Source: Streptomyces sp. SID8374 (GTDB lineage: Bacteria > Actinomycetota > Actinomycetes > Streptomycetales > Streptomycetaceae). From it: a stretch of DNA of 64,000 nt. The stretch is from assembly GCF_009865135.1 (NCBI RefSeq), contig NZ_WWGH01000001.1, forward strand, positions 496,001-560,000, read 5' to 3'. The translations under genes were made by a program, and so were the position numbers. The notes beneath the pieces are model-generated. The model was given only the letters and a program-made list of their open reading frames with translations, had not been told where the DNA came from and ran no database searches. Of the stretch, positions 1 to 8,395 are shown one piece after another (position 1 is the first letter of the stretch; each line of letters begins with the position of its first letter).

Positions 1-991
1 CTCGCTCTGCTCCGAGCGGTCCGAGGTGGAGCTGAGCGCCTCGACCCACACCGTCGAGGCCGGTGACGCCGGTCCGCTCGCCATCACCGATGTCACGCTC
101 TCCACGGGCGAGACGAAGGCCCCGGCGGCCACCGCCCGTACGGTCGACGTCAAGGACAGCGACGGCGACCGCCGCACGCTGGCGGTCGGCGCCGGTGAGG
201 CCTCGTACCTCCAGCTCCACGAGAACCACAACAAGGGCTGGAAGGCCACGCTGAACGGCAAGGAGCTGACGCCGCTGCGGATCGACGGCTGGCAGCAGGC
301 GTGGCTGGTCCCCGAGGGCGAGGGCGGCACGGTCACCCTGGAGTACGAGCCCGCGCTGATCTACCGGGCCGGGCTGATCGGGGCCGGGGTGCTGTTCCTG
401 GTCCTGGTGGGACTCGCCTTCGTACGCCGCCGGGGCTCCGGCCCGGCGGAGGGCGCGCACGAGGGTCCGTACGCGGGTGACGAGCGGGCCGTGCCGCCGG
501 CTCCGGGGCTGATCCTGGGCACCGTGGCGCTGACCCTGGTCGGCATCGTGATCGCGGGGCCGGTCGCCCTGGTGGTGCCCGTGCTCGCCGTACTCGCCCA
601 CTTCCGGTCCTCGTTGCTGGCGCCGGTCGCCTTCGCGGCGATGGCCGGGGCCGGGGTCGTCGCGGCCGTCGGCACCGGGGAGTACACCGCCACGGACCAG
701 GGCGCCTTCGGGGCGACGGCCCAACTCCTGGCGCTGATCGCCCTGTTCGCCGCACTGGTCACGGTCGGGTCCGCCCCGGTCCGGGGCAGGCGACGGGCCG
801 GCCGGGGTACGGAACCCGCTCCCGCGAGGGCCGGTGAGGACGACACGGACGCGACGATCCCGCAGCAGCAGGCGGTGCGGCCGTCCGGCCGGACCCTCTC
901 CGCCGACGCCAAGAGGCCGCACACCGAGCCGCCCGCACGCGGTCCGGGCGGCCCGACGGCTCCGCCCGGCAGCGGAGGACCCACCGGATGA
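1..991 (+). CDS. C-terminal part of an AftD-like alpha-(1->3)-arabinofuranosyltransferase (DUF3367 family), cut by the window edge
   Basis: The reading frame is open from base 2, so the gene begins outside the window and the GTG at 26 is internal. The visible 330 or so residues start with a soluble stretch ending in a 'HENHNKGWKATLNGK...GWQQAWLVPEG' segment, which resembles the extracytoplasmic C-terminal region of actinobacterial membrane arabinofuranosyltransferases. About five hydrophobic membrane segments follow, then a Pro/Gly/Ala-rich tail that is probably cytoplasmic. Family knowledge: these GT-C enzymes transfer arabinofuranose from a decaprenyl donor outside the membrane; the role in Streptomyces is not settled. 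The stop overlaps the next start (ATGA at 988-991), so the gene is coupled to an acyltransferase-like protein. The family call is by resemblance. Confidence 0.7.
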   Translation, partial: SLCSERSEVELSASTHTVEAGDAGPLAITDVTLSTGETKAPAATARTVDVKDSDGDRRTLAVGAGEASYLQLHENHNKGWKATLNGKELTPLRIDGWQQAWLVPEGEGGTVTLEYEPALIYRAGLIGAGVLFLVLVGLAFVRRRGSGPAEGAHEGPYAGDERAVPPAPGLILGTVALTLVGIVIAGPVALVVPVLAVLAHFRSSLLAPVAFAAMAGAGVVAAVGTGEYTATDQGAFGATAQLLALIALFAALVTVGSAPVRGRRRAGRGTEPAPARAGEDDTDATIPQQQAVRPSGRTLSADAKRPHTEPPARGPGGPTAPPGSGGPTG

Positions 992-2289
992 CCGCCACGC
1001 ACCCCGCCCGGCCGGAGACGGCCGGGCGGCTGCCCCGGATACCGTTCCCCGTCGTCGACGAGGTGGACCGGCACTGCGCCCAGGACGCCGAGCCGAGCAC
1101 CATCCACATCGAGATCCATCTGCCCGGCCGGGTCGAGGAGGACCGGCTGCGCGCCGCCTTCGCCGCGTCGCTGGCGCGGTATCCGCGGGCGCTGATGCGG
1201 GAGCGGCCGCGCGGTCCGCTCGCACGGCGGTACGAGTGGGAGCTGACGGAGGGCCCGGACCGGGAACCGGTCACCTTCCTGCCGTCCGCACCCGGCGCAC
1301 TCGACCGGGCGCGGACGGCGTCCCTCACCACCGCCCCGCCGCTCACCGTCTCCCCTCCGCTGCGGGTCGGTGTGGTCGAGGAGCCGGACAGGGAGGGGTG
1401 CGTGCTGGTACTCGCCGTGCACCACACCGCACTCGACGGGCCCGCCTGTCTGCGGCTGGTGGCCACCGCCGCCGAGATCTACAGCGGACGGTCCGCTCCC
1501 CAGCCGTCCGCCCCGGCCCGCCCGGCCGACGCACCACCGCCCCCGCACTCCGGTCCGTCCGCCTTCGCTCGGCCGGCCCGGGTGGCGGCGGGCACCCCGG
1601 CCAGGGCACCGGGCAACGGGCAGCTGCTCGCCGAACTCCCGGTGCCCCGGCGGGAGTCCGGCGCCCCCTACACCGTGAACGACCAGCTGATGGTGGCCAC
1701 CGCCCTGACGGTGGCCGACTGGAACCGGCAACAGGGGGCGGCCGAGCGGCCGTTGCGGATCACCATGCCGGTCGACGACCGCACCCGGGGGCCGGAGATG
1801 CCGATCGGCAACGGCACCCGGCTGGTCGAGGTCGGCTTCGACGCGGCGGAGGTGGCGTCCGGCAGGGACATCGCCGCGCTGCTGCGTCTGACCGCCGAGC
1901 GCACCCGGGTCCTGAAGGCGCAGCCGCGCCCCCAACTGGGTCGTTCGGCCTCACTGTTGACGACCCCGCTGCTGCCGGTCGCCGCGCGTGCGGCGTACAC
2001 CCGGGCGCTGCGGGTACTGGCGGGTCCGTGGACGTCGACGACGCTGCTCAGCAACATCGGCCGGATCCCGTACCCGCTGGACTTCGGCGACGCGGGGAGG
2101 TCCGCCGCCCTGTGGATCTCCGCACCGGCCCGGATGCCGAGAGGGCTGACGTTCACCACCGCGTCCACGGACGGCCGGCTGCATCTGGCCCTGCGCTGGT
2201 CGCGGTCCCTGCTGGGCGACGCGGACGGCGAGGCGCTGCTCGGCCTGTTCTCCCGTCATCTGGCCGCGACATCCTCGGAGGCCCCGTGA
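988..2289 (+). CDS. Condensation-domain/PapA-like acyltransferase
   Basis: A 433-residue stand-alone protein of the chloramphenicol-acetyltransferase/NRPS-condensation fold. The HHxxxDG catalytic motif is present as HHTALDG at residues 145-151. A second conserved stretch near residues 250-270 (ITMPVDDR...GNGTRLVEV) resembles the latch/bridge part of condensation domains. Such stand-alone proteins transfer acyl groups to hydroxyl or amino acceptors, as in the PapA acyltransferases of mycobacterial lipids. Coupling to an arabinosyltransferase-like gene upstream (ATGA) and a methyltransferase downstream (GTGA at 2286) suggests, by inference, acylation of a glycan or glycolipid of the envelope. 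No carrier-protein or adenylation domain is attached. Substrate unknown. Confidence 0.75.
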   Translation: MTATHPARPETAGRLPRIPFPVVDEVDRHCAQDAEPSTIHIEIHLPGRVEEDRLRAAFAASLARYPRALMRERPRGPLARRYEWELTEGPDREPVTFLPSAPGALDRARTASLTTAPPLTVSPPLRVGVVEEPDREGCVLVLAVHHTALDGPACLRLVATAAEIYSGRSAPQPSAPARPADAPPPPHSGPSAFARPARVAAGTPARAPGNGQLLAELPVPRRESGAPYTVNDQLMVATALTVADWNRQQGAAERPLRITMPVDDRTRGPEMPIGNGTRLVEVGFDAAEVASGRDIAALLRLTAERTRVLKAQPRPQLGRSASLLTTPLLPVAARAAYTRALRVLAGPWTSTTLLSNIGRIPYPLDFGDAGRSAALWISAPARMPRGLTFTTASTDGRLHLALRWSRSLLGDADGEALLGLFSRHLAATSSEAP

Positions 2290-3014
2290 CCGACACCGTC
2301 TCTCCCCCGCCCGGGCTGCGGGACTTCTACGAGAACCCGGCCGTCCCCGTGGCCTCCGGCGACGGCCGCAGCCGACGTCAGGCGCGGCTGCTGGCCGCCG
2401 CCCTGGAGGGGCGTACGGGCCAGGTCGTCGTGGACGTCGGGTGCGGCGACGGGACGGCCGCCGCCACCGCCGCGCCGATCCTCGCCGGGCACCGGCTGAT
2501 CGGCGTCGACTGGTCGCAGGACGCGCTGCGCCGGGCCCGCCCCCGGATGGGCTCGGTGGTCCGGGGCGAGCTGGAGCACGGGGGGCTGCCGCTGGCCGAC
2601 GGGTGCGCGGACGCGGTGCTGTTCAGCGAGATCCTGGAGCACCTGGTCGACCCGGACCAGGCGCTGGACGAGCTGCGGCGGATCCTGAAGCCGGGCGGCC
2701 ACCTGATGCTCTCCACCCCGAACCTGGCCGCCTGGTACAACCGGGCGCTGCTGCTGGCCGGGGTGCAGCCGGTCTTCTCCGAGGTGAGCCTGCGCGGGAT
2801 CCACGGCAGGCCCGGCTCGGAGGTGGTGGGCCATCTGCGGCTCTACACCGCCCGCGCGCTGCGCTCCTTCCTGACGGCCTCCGGCTTCGAGGACGTGAAG
2901 ATCACCGGCGCCCCCTTCCACGGGGTGCCGCGTCCGCTGCGGCTGGTGGACAGGGCGGCATGCGCGGTGCCCGGTGCGGCGTCCATCCTGCTGGCCCACG
3001 CTCGGCGGCGATAG
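2286..3014 (+). CDS. Class I SAM-dependent methyltransferase
   Basis: A 242-residue protein starting at a GTG that overlaps the previous stop (GTGA), in the middle of a longer open frame. The SAM-binding motif I is clear (VDVGCGDG, residues 49-56), followed by the acidic motif II (GVDWS) and a 'LEHLVDP...ELRRILKPGGHLMLSTPN' block typical of UbiE/Methyltransf_11-type enzymes. The C-terminal part carries the substrate side and has a RPLRL...HARRR tail. Position inside the arabinosyltransferase/acyltransferase string suggests a sugar or lipid hydroxyl as substrate, but this is inference. The Trm112-like protein two genes downstream could be its activator. Confidence 0.85.
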   Translation: MTDTVSPPPGLRDFYENPAVPVASGDGRSRRQARLLAAALEGRTGQVVVDVGCGDGTAAATAAPILAGHRLIGVDWSQDALRRARPRMGSVVRGELEHGGLPLADGCADAVLFSEILEHLVDPDQALDELRRILKPGGHLMLSTPNLAAWYNRALLLAGVQPVFSEVSLRGIHGRPGSEVVGHLRLYTARALRSFLTASGFEDVKITGAPFHGVPRPLRLVDRAACAVPGAASILLAHARRR

Positions 3015-3018
3015 CGCG

Positions 3019-3915
3019 ATGTGGTGGGGTGTGGGGGCCGCGCTGGTGGCCAACCTGCTGTACAGCGTGGGGTTCGTGGTGGAGAAGCGGGCCCTGGGCA
3101 ATCTGCCCGCGCTCTTCGCGGGCAAGCCGCTGCGCGTGATCCTCGTCCTGCTCACCAGCCCGCTGTGGATCGTGGGCGCGCTGTCGCTGGCGGCCGGTTT
3201 CGCGGCCCAGCTGATCGTCTACCGGGCGCTGCCGATCGCGGCGGCGCAGGGCATCTTCGTCTCCGGCCTGGTGCTGCTGCTCCTGCTCTCCTCGGCCGTC
3301 CTGGGCGAGGAGTCGACCGGCCGGGAACGCTATGCGCTGGGCGGGGTCCTGGTGGCGCTGCTGATGGTCGTCGCCTCGGTGCGCGAGGGCGAGGACGTGG
3401 TGAGCGCCGGTGCCCCCTGGATGCTGGTGCTCCTGGTCTGCGTCCCGGCGCTGGCGGCGGGCGTCTGGCTCTACATCCGGGTGGAGAGCCGGTCGGCCAA
3501 GCGCCACCGGGTGCCGACCAGCGGCATCGGTTACGGGGTGGCGGTCGGGCTGCTGTACGGCGTCAGCTCGCTGGCCATCAAGGGCACCTCCAGCCGGCTG
3601 ACCACCACCGACCTGGGGGAGGCGGCCCGTTCCCTGTTCGGCTCGCCCTACCCGTATCTGCTGCTCTTCACCGCCGTGGCCGGTCTCGTGATGTCGCAGA
3701 CGGCGCTCCAGCGCTGCCGGGCCTCCCTCATCGTGCCTGTGTGCACCACGGTGACCTGCCTGTTCACCGCGGTCCTCGGGACCCTCGCCTTCGGGGAGTC
3801 GCTCCCCGACGACCCGCTGCTGCTGACCCTGCGGCTGGCCGGCACCGCGCTGGCGCTCACCGTCCTGCTGGCCATGCCGCGCCACGACCCGCCCGCCGAG
3901 GCGGCCCCGTCCTGA
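3019..3915 (+). CDS. DMT/EamA-like multi-pass transporter
   Basis: A 298-residue membrane protein with about nine or ten hydrophobic segments covering almost the whole length, beginning at once after the start (MWWGVGAALVANLLYSVGF). ATG at 3019 is chosen because it sits four bases after the previous stop and starts directly with the first membrane helix; the longer frame from 2974 would overlap the methyltransferase. Layout resembles drug/metabolite-type carriers, including the NIPA/EamA branch. Its position in the envelope cluster would fit movement of a lipid-linked or sugar precursor across the membrane, which is inference. Substrate and direction are unknown. Confidence 0.75.
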   Translation: MWWGVGAALVANLLYSVGFVVEKRALGNLPALFAGKPLRVILVLLTSPLWIVGALSLAAGFAAQLIVYRALPIAAAQGIFVSGLVLLLLLSSAVLGEESTGRERYALGGVLVALLMVVASVREGEDVVSAGAPWMLVLLVCVPALAAGVWLYIRVESRSAKRHRVPTSGIGYGVAVGLLYGVSSLAIKGTSSRLTTTDLGEAARSLFGSPYPYLLLFTAVAGLVMSQTALQRCRASLIVPVCTTVTCLFTAVLGTLAFGESLPDDPLLLTLRLAGTALALTVLLAMPRHDPPAEAAPS

Positions 3916-3968
3916 CCACGGCCACGGCCCACGTTCCCCGTCCCGTCCCCACCACCGAGGGAGTCCCC

Positions 3969-4187
3969 ATGAACCCCGACGACCCGCTGCTCGCCATCCT
4001 GGCCTGTCCCCTCGACAAGGGCCCGCTGTCCCTCCTGGCCGACGAGGAGGCGCTCTACAACCCCCGGCTGCGCCTGAGTTACCCGATCCTGGACGGCATC
4101 CCGCAGCTGCTGCCCTCCTCGGGCCGCAAGGTGGACGCCGATGTCCACGAGAGATACGTAGCGCACCTGAAGGCCTCGGCCACGTGA
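3969..4187 (+). CDS. Trm112-like small protein
   Basis: A 72-residue protein with the Trm112/YcaR pattern: 'LLAILACPLDKGPL' near the N-terminus and 'LRLSYPILDGIPQLLP' in the centre. Only one Cys (in ACPLDKG) is kept, so a full zinc-binding set is absent, as in many bacterial members. Family knowledge: Trm112 proteins bind and stabilise class I methyltransferases. Two methyltransferases flank it here (2286-3014 and 4184-4963), and its stop overlaps the FkbM start (GTGA at 4184-4187), so it is a likely partner of one of them. The ATG at 3969 follows a short gap after the transporter gene. Confidence 0.8.
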   Translation: MNPDDPLLAILACPLDKGPLSLLADEEALYNPRLRLSYPILDGIPQLLPSSGRKVDADVHERYVAHLKASAT

Positions 4188-4963
4188 CCACGTTCGCCGC
4201 GGCGGTGGCGTCCCGGCTGCCCACCGGCCTGGTCGCCTCCGCCGCCGTCGCCCTCTACCCGCGCTTCGAACCGGAGCTGCGCCGGCTCGCCGACTTCTGC
4301 CCGCCCGGCCGTACCGCCGTGGACATCGGCGGCTGGTACGGCCCCTGGTCGCGCCGCCTGGCCCGCCGCTGCACCGAGGTCGTCACCGTGGAGCCCGTAC
4401 CGCACCTGGCCGACCATCTGCGCCGTACGCTGCCGCCGAACGCGCGGGTGGTCCAGGGGGCGGCGACGGACCGGGTCGGCTCCACGGTCCAGCTCTGGTT
4501 CCCCGAGGGCGACCACGGCGACCGCGGGGTCTCCTCGCTGGAGCGGCGTGACATCCACGCGCACTGCGTCGAGGTGGAGTCCCTCACCATCGACAGCCTG
4601 GACCTGCACGGTGTCGGCTTCGTGAAGATGGACGTCGACGGCGCGGAGGTGGCGGCGCTGCGGGGCGCGGCGGAGCTGCTGAAGCGGGACCGCCCGGCGC
4701 TGCTCGTCGAACTGGAGAGCCGGCTCGGCCCGATCGCCCCGGCGGTCGACCTGCTCACGGACCAGGGGTACGCGGGGTGGGTGCTGGCGGGTCGGCACTG
4801 GGTCCCGCTGGCCGGGTTCGACCTGCCGGCCCACCAGGCGAGGACGGAACACCTCGTCCACCAGGGGCTGCTGCGCCGGGCGTTCGTGCCGCAGCGCACC
4901 CGGTACATCAACTCGGTGCTGTTCCTTCCCGAGGGGCGGGTGCCGGGCTCATCGGCCGCCTGA
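4184..4963 (+). CDS. FkbM-family methyltransferase
   Basis: A 259-residue enzyme. SAM-binding motif I reads VDIGGWYG (46-53), and the characteristic FkbM block FVKMDVDGAE (146-155) lies in the second half. FkbM-type enzymes usually O-methylate sugars or polyketide hydroxyls. The GTG start overlaps the stop of the Trm112-like gene, so translation is coupled. It is the last gene of the left-edge cluster: the next gene is 149 bases away and has its own ribosome-binding site. Methylation of a glycan or glycolipid made by the cluster is inferred from position only. Confidence 0.85.
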   Translation: MTTFAAAVASRLPTGLVASAAVALYPRFEPELRRLADFCPPGRTAVDIGGWYGPWSRRLARRCTEVVTVEPVPHLADHLRRTLPPNARVVQGAATDRVGSTVQLWFPEGDHGDRGVSSLERRDIHAHCVEVESLTIDSLDLHGVGFVKMDVDGAEVAALRGAAELLKRDRPALLVELESRLGPIAPAVDLLTDQGYAGWVLAGRHWVPLAGFDLPAHQARTEHLVHQGLLRRAFVPQRTRYINSVLFLPEGRVPGSSAA

Positions 4964-5112
4964 GTGAATCCACCGGGGCGATCTGCGCTGACAGGGGAGG
5001 TTACGGGGCAGGTGGGAGAGGAGAGCCGGGCGGCCGCCCTTGTGGGGGCGGCCACCGGGCAGACCCGCCGAGAGCGCCACGTAAGACCTGGCCGACCCCG
5101 AGGAGTTCCGCC

Positions 5113-5469
5113 GTGATCGAGAGCGCAGACATCCGTGAGTGGCGTACGCGTGACGTCGTCGACCCCGACGGCCGCAGGATCGGGTCGCTGGAATCCGTCT
5201 ACGTCGACACCGGGACGGACGCCCCGGCGTTCGCCACCGTGGTGGTGGGCCTGCCGACCCGCCACCGGCTGGTCTTCGTACCGCTGACGGGGGCCGTCGT
5301 CGGCCCGGACTATGTGAAGGTCGCCCATGACCGGGGCAAGGTGAAGGACGGCCCTTCGATCGGTACGGACGACGTCCTGCCCGCCGAGGACGAGCCGGCG
5401 CTCTTCGCCTACTTCGGCCTGCCGTACCTGCCCCCGGCCGACGGCGTACGGGTGCTGGCCCGCCGCTGA
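5113..5469 (+). CDS. PRC-barrel domain protein
   Basis: A 118-residue soluble protein beginning at GTG 5113 behind an AGGAG site (5100-5104). The first 75 residues follow the PRC-barrel pattern (EWRTRDVVDPDGRRIGSLES, then FATVVVGL and LVFVPLTGAVVGPDYVKVAHDR). The C-terminal third is a short extension ending in ARR. PRC barrels occur in RimM and in stress or envelope-associated adaptor proteins of actinobacteria. No enzymatic motif is seen. The 149 bases before it hold only the ribosome-binding site and no other recognisable feature. Confidence 0.8.
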   Translation: MIESADIREWRTRDVVDPDGRRIGSLESVYVDTGTDAPAFATVVVGLPTRHRLVFVPLTGAVVGPDYVKVAHDRGKVKDGPSIGTDDVLPAEDEPALFAYFGLPYLPPADGVRVLARR

Positions 5470-5494
5470 CCTGATACCGCCATGCGGATAACGT
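5466..5494 (+). promoter_or_regulatory. Candidate promoter giving a leaderless mRNA
   Basis: A -35-like CTGACC (5466-5471), a 17-base spacer and a -10-like TAACGT (5489-5494) end seven bases before the ATG at 5502. No Shine-Dalgarno sequence precedes that ATG. This spacing fits transcription starting at or next to the start codon, a common arrangement in actinobacteria. Inferred from sequence only. Confidence 0.5.
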
Positions 5495-5501
5495 ATTCCG
5501 C

Positions 5502-6248
5502 ATGACGGATGACTCGCAGAACCCAGGGATACGGGCCGCTCTACGGCACGCCGACGCACTGGGTCCGATCGACGCCTCGACGGACCGCTTCCTCCGTACC
5601 GTCGAGGCGCTCACGGAGGCCGACGCGGGCGGCCCGTCCCTGATCCCGCCGTGGACGCGCGGCCATGTGATCACCCATGTGGCACGGGCCGCCGACAGCC
5701 TCTGCCGACTGCTGACATGGGCCCGTACGGGGGTCGAGACCCCGCAGTACGCGAGCATGGACGCCCGCGCGGCGGAGATCGAGGGCGGCGCGGGCCGCCC
5801 CGTCGCGGCGCTGCTGGCCGACACCGCCGAGAGCGCCGCACGGTTCGACGAGGCCGTACGTTCCCTGTCGCCCGAGGCCTGGGAGCGTCCGGTCCGGATG
5901 CGTACCGGAGAACTGCGCACCGCCGCCGAGCTGGTGCCGACGCGGCTGCGGGAGCTCGAAGTCCACCACGCCGACCTGGCCGCCGGGTACACCTTCGACG
6001 ACGTTCCGCCCGAGGCCGCCCGCTGGATCATCGACGACATCGTGGCGGCCCAGCGCCGCCGCTCCGGCGTACCGCCCCTGCGCATCGAGGCGACGGACAC
6101 CGGTCTCACCCACGAGCTGGGCAGCGGCGGGCCGACGGTCGGCGGCCCGCAGGCCGATCTCCTCGGCTGGCTGACCGGGCGCACCGGCGGCTCCGGCCTG
6201 GCCTCGTCGGACGGCGGTACGGTGCCGACCGCGCCGTACTGGATCTGA
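5502..6248 (+). CDS. Maleylpyruvate isomerase-like (mycothiol-dependent DinB-fold) protein
   Basis: A 248-residue protein of the actinobacterial maleylpyruvate isomerase/DinB-like family. The early block LIPPWTRGHVITHVARAADSL contains the His that in this fold helps bind metal, and RLRELEVHHADL near residue 155 gives further His ligands. Members use mycothiol as thiol cofactor or act as uncharacterised thiol transferases. There is no ring-cleavage gene nearby, so the isomerase reaction itself is not supported by context. The ATG has no ribosome-binding site and a promoter ends seven bases upstream, so it is probably leaderless. Confidence 0.75.
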   Translation: MTDDSQNPGIRAALRHADALGPIDASTDRFLRTVEALTEADAGGPSLIPPWTRGHVITHVARAADSLCRLLTWARTGVETPQYASMDARAAEIEGGAGRPVAALLADTAESAARFDEAVRSLSPEAWERPVRMRTGELRTAAELVPTRLRELEVHHADLAAGYTFDDVPPEAARWIIDDIVAAQRRRSGVPPLRIEATDTGLTHELGSGGPTVGGPQADLLGWLTGRTGGSGLASSDGGTVPTAPYWI

Positions 6249-6293
6249 CCCGGCCCCCAAGCGACCGGATCAGGCCGCCTTCCGCAGGTCAAC

Positions 6294-6299
6294 TAGGGT
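6294..6299 (+). promoter_or_regulatory. Candidate -10 box (TAGGGT) of the two-component operon
   Basis: TAGGGT fits the actinobacterial TAnnnT -10 pattern and ends six bases before the GTG start of the response regulator, which lacks a good ribosome-binding site. This suggests a leaderless transcript. No convincing -35 box is seen. Confidence 0.4.
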
Positions 6300-6305
6300 G
6301 TCGCC

Positions 6306-6977
6306 GTGAGAGTGCTGCTGGTCGAGGACGACGCCAACCTCCGGTTCGGGGTGGCTGCCGCGCTGCGGGCCGCCGGGCTCGCGGTCGACGAGGCCGTCGA
6401 CCTGCCGCAGGCCGACGAGGCCCTGTTCGTCACGGCGTACGACTGCGCGGTCTTCGACCGGATGCTGCCGTCGGGGGACGCCGCCGTCTATGTGGAGGAG
6501 CTGCGGCGGGACGGGCGGGCCGTGCCGGTGCTGTTCCTCACCGCCCGGGACACCGTCGCCGACCGGGTGGAAGGGTTCGCGCGGGGCGGTGACGACTATC
6601 TGGTCAAGCCGTTCGCCGTGCCGGAGCTGGTCGCGCGGGTGCGCAGCCTGTGCCGACGCGCTCCGGCCGTCAGCCCACCGGTGCTGCGGGTCGGGGACGT
6701 GGAGATCGACACCGCGCGGCGCCAGGTGCGCCGGGCGGGCGTCCTGCTGACCTTCACCCGCCGGGAGTTCGCGGTCCTGGAGGTGCTGGCCACCCGCGCC
6801 GACCAGGCGGTGGGCCGGGCGGAGCTGATCGAGAGCTGCTGGGACGAGATGGCGGAGCCGCAGTCCAACGTGCTGGAGGTGCTGATCTCGCAGCTGCGGA
6901 GGAAGCTCGGCGGCCCGCCGCTCGTCCACACCGTGCGCGGCGTCGGCTACCGGCTGGCCGACGAGTCCGCCCGATGA
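6306..6977 (+). CDS. OmpR/PhoB-family response regulator
   Basis: A 223-residue two-domain regulator. The receiver has the acidic pocket E7-D8-D9, the phospho-acceptor D51 (AVFDRMLPSGD), T79 and K101 (LVKPF). The C-terminal winged-helix domain (from about residue 125) has the usual TRREFAVLEVL...VLEVLISQLRRKL...VRGVGYRL pattern. It overlaps the sensor kinase gene by ATGA (6974-6977), forming a two-gene operon. A secreted peptidase gene follows the kinase and could be a target, but no repeat-type operator was identified. Confidence 0.95.
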   Translation: MRVLLVEDDANLRFGVAAALRAAGLAVDEAVDLPQADEALFVTAYDCAVFDRMLPSGDAAVYVEELRRDGRAVPVLFLTARDTVADRVEGFARGGDDYLVKPFAVPELVARVRSLCRRAPAVSPPVLRVGDVEIDTARRQVRRAGVLLTFTRREFAVLEVLATRADQAVGRAELIESCWDEMAEPQSNVLEVLISQLRRKLGGPPLVHTVRGVGYRLADESAR

Positions 6978-8311
6978 GGTCCCCGCGCCGGCCGTTCCGC
7001 TCGTCCCGCGCGCTGACGCCGACCGCTCGCGTACGGAGACTGCGCCGGCGCATCACCGTGCTGTTCGCGCTGACCAGTGCGGCGAGTCTGGTCGCGATGG
7101 CCGTCCTGGCGGTGCGCAGCGACGGCGTACGCGGGCGCGAACAGCTGGACCGGACCATGAGCGCCGACACCAACTGGGCGCTGGGTCTGCTGGAGACGGA
7201 CGAGGACGGGCGGCTGGACACCGAGGTGCTCCTCGACAACGCCGGGACCGCGTGCCCGCCGCTCTTCCTGCTCTCGGTACCGGCCGTCGCTCCCGGTGAG
7301 CTGGTCGTCGAACACGCCCCTCGTCGGCCCTGTCTCACCGTCTCCGCCGCCTCCGTACGCGAGGCCGCAGCCACCGCCGTACGGGCCGACGAACCCCGGT
7401 CCCGGGACGCGCGGACGGCGGACGGGGAGCCCGTGCGGATGTTCGCCCTGCCCTTCTACCCGCCGGACGCGGAGGAGGACGCCTCGCCGCAAGGGGTCCT
7501 CGTCACCGTGGCGGACGCCTCGGCGCAGCGGGCCGACCACCGGCGGCTGACCTGGGTGGTGACCGGCGGCTGCGCGCTGCTGGTCCTGCTGTCGGCCGGG
7601 GTCGGGCACCTGCTCTCGGGGCGGGCGGTCCGGCCGGCGCTGGAGGCGCTGGACCGGCAGGAGTCGTTCCTTGCCGACGCCGCGCACGATCTGCGCACCC
7701 CGGCGGCCTCGCTGCGGACGCTCGCCGAGACCGCGCTGCGCGGTGAGACGGACTCCACCGATGTGCACCGGCGCACGCTCCGGCTTGCGGAGGGCATGGG
7801 CACGCTGGTGGACGGGCTGCTCACCCGGGCGCGGCTGATGTCGGGGACGGCCGTGCTCGCGGTGGAGCCGCTGCGGCTGGACCAGTTGGTGGAGGCCGTC
7901 GTCGAGGACGCGGAAGTCGAGGGGCAGCGGGTGACGGTGCGGGCGGAGCGGGCCGTGGTGGTGGTCGCCGACCCCGATCTCGTACGCCGGGCAGTGGCCA
8001 ATCTGGTCGGCAACGCGCTCGTCCACGGCCGCCTGCCCGGTGAGCCGGCCGAAGTGGAGGTCACCGTCGGCGGCGACGGGTCCACCACGACCGTCACGGT
8101 GGAGGACGCGGGGCCGGGGCTTCCGCCCGAGGTGGCGGGCGCGCTCTTCGACCGGTTCCGCAGCGGCTCGGGGTCGACCGGGCTCGGCCTGTCGATCGCC
8201 TCCTGGGTCGCCCACGCCCACGGCGGCAGCCTCGCGGCGGAGAGCGGGCGGCGCGGCGGGGCCCGGTTCGTGCTGCGCCTGCCGCCAGGGGGACCGTCCA
8301 CCGAGGGCTGA
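6974..8311 (+). CDS. Membrane sensor histidine kinase, partner of the upstream regulator
   Basis: A 445-residue kinase. Two membrane helices (about 27-47 and 192-214) bracket a sensor loop of about 140 residues facing outside. A HAMP-like linker is followed by the H-box FLADAAHDLRTP with H238, then an ATPase domain with an N-box (NLVGNALVHG), G1 (DAGPGLPPE) and G2 (GSTGLGLS). The start at ATG 6974 overlaps the regulator stop. The sensor domain contains two Cys (GTACPP, RRPCLT) that could form a disulphide, and its signal is unknown. Organisation matches typical actinobacterial OmpR-type pairs. Confidence 0.95.
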   Translation: MRSPRRPFRSSRALTPTARVRRLRRRITVLFALTSAASLVAMAVLAVRSDGVRGREQLDRTMSADTNWALGLLETDEDGRLDTEVLLDNAGTACPPLFLLSVPAVAPGELVVEHAPRRPCLTVSAASVREAAATAVRADEPRSRDARTADGEPVRMFALPFYPPDAEEDASPQGVLVTVADASAQRADHRRLTWVVTGGCALLVLLSAGVGHLLSGRAVRPALEALDRQESFLADAAHDLRTPAASLRTLAETALRGETDSTDVHRRTLRLAEGMGTLVDGLLTRARLMSGTAVLAVEPLRLDQLVEAVVEDAEVEGQRVTVRAERAVVVVADPDLVRRAVANLVGNALVHGRLPGEPAEVEVTVGGDGSTTTVTVEDAGPGLPPEVAGALFDRFRSGSGSTGLGLSIASWVAHAHGGSLAAESGRRGGARFVLRLPPGGPSTEG

Positions 8312-8395
8312 CCGTACGGCGCCTCATCAAAACCTCAGCATCGCCGAGGAATGCTTCGGGCCGGAACCACCCGACCCTCTTCAGGGAGCACTCCG

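Noticed and set aside
361..1935. Long minus-strand open frame opposite the first two genes
   Set aside because: Arg/Gly/Pro-rich translation typical of the opposite strand of high-GC genes; real motifs are on the plus strand.
988..2289. Nonribosomal peptide synthetase cluster
   Set aside because: Only a single stand-alone condensation-like protein is present; no adenylation or carrier domains are seen nearby.
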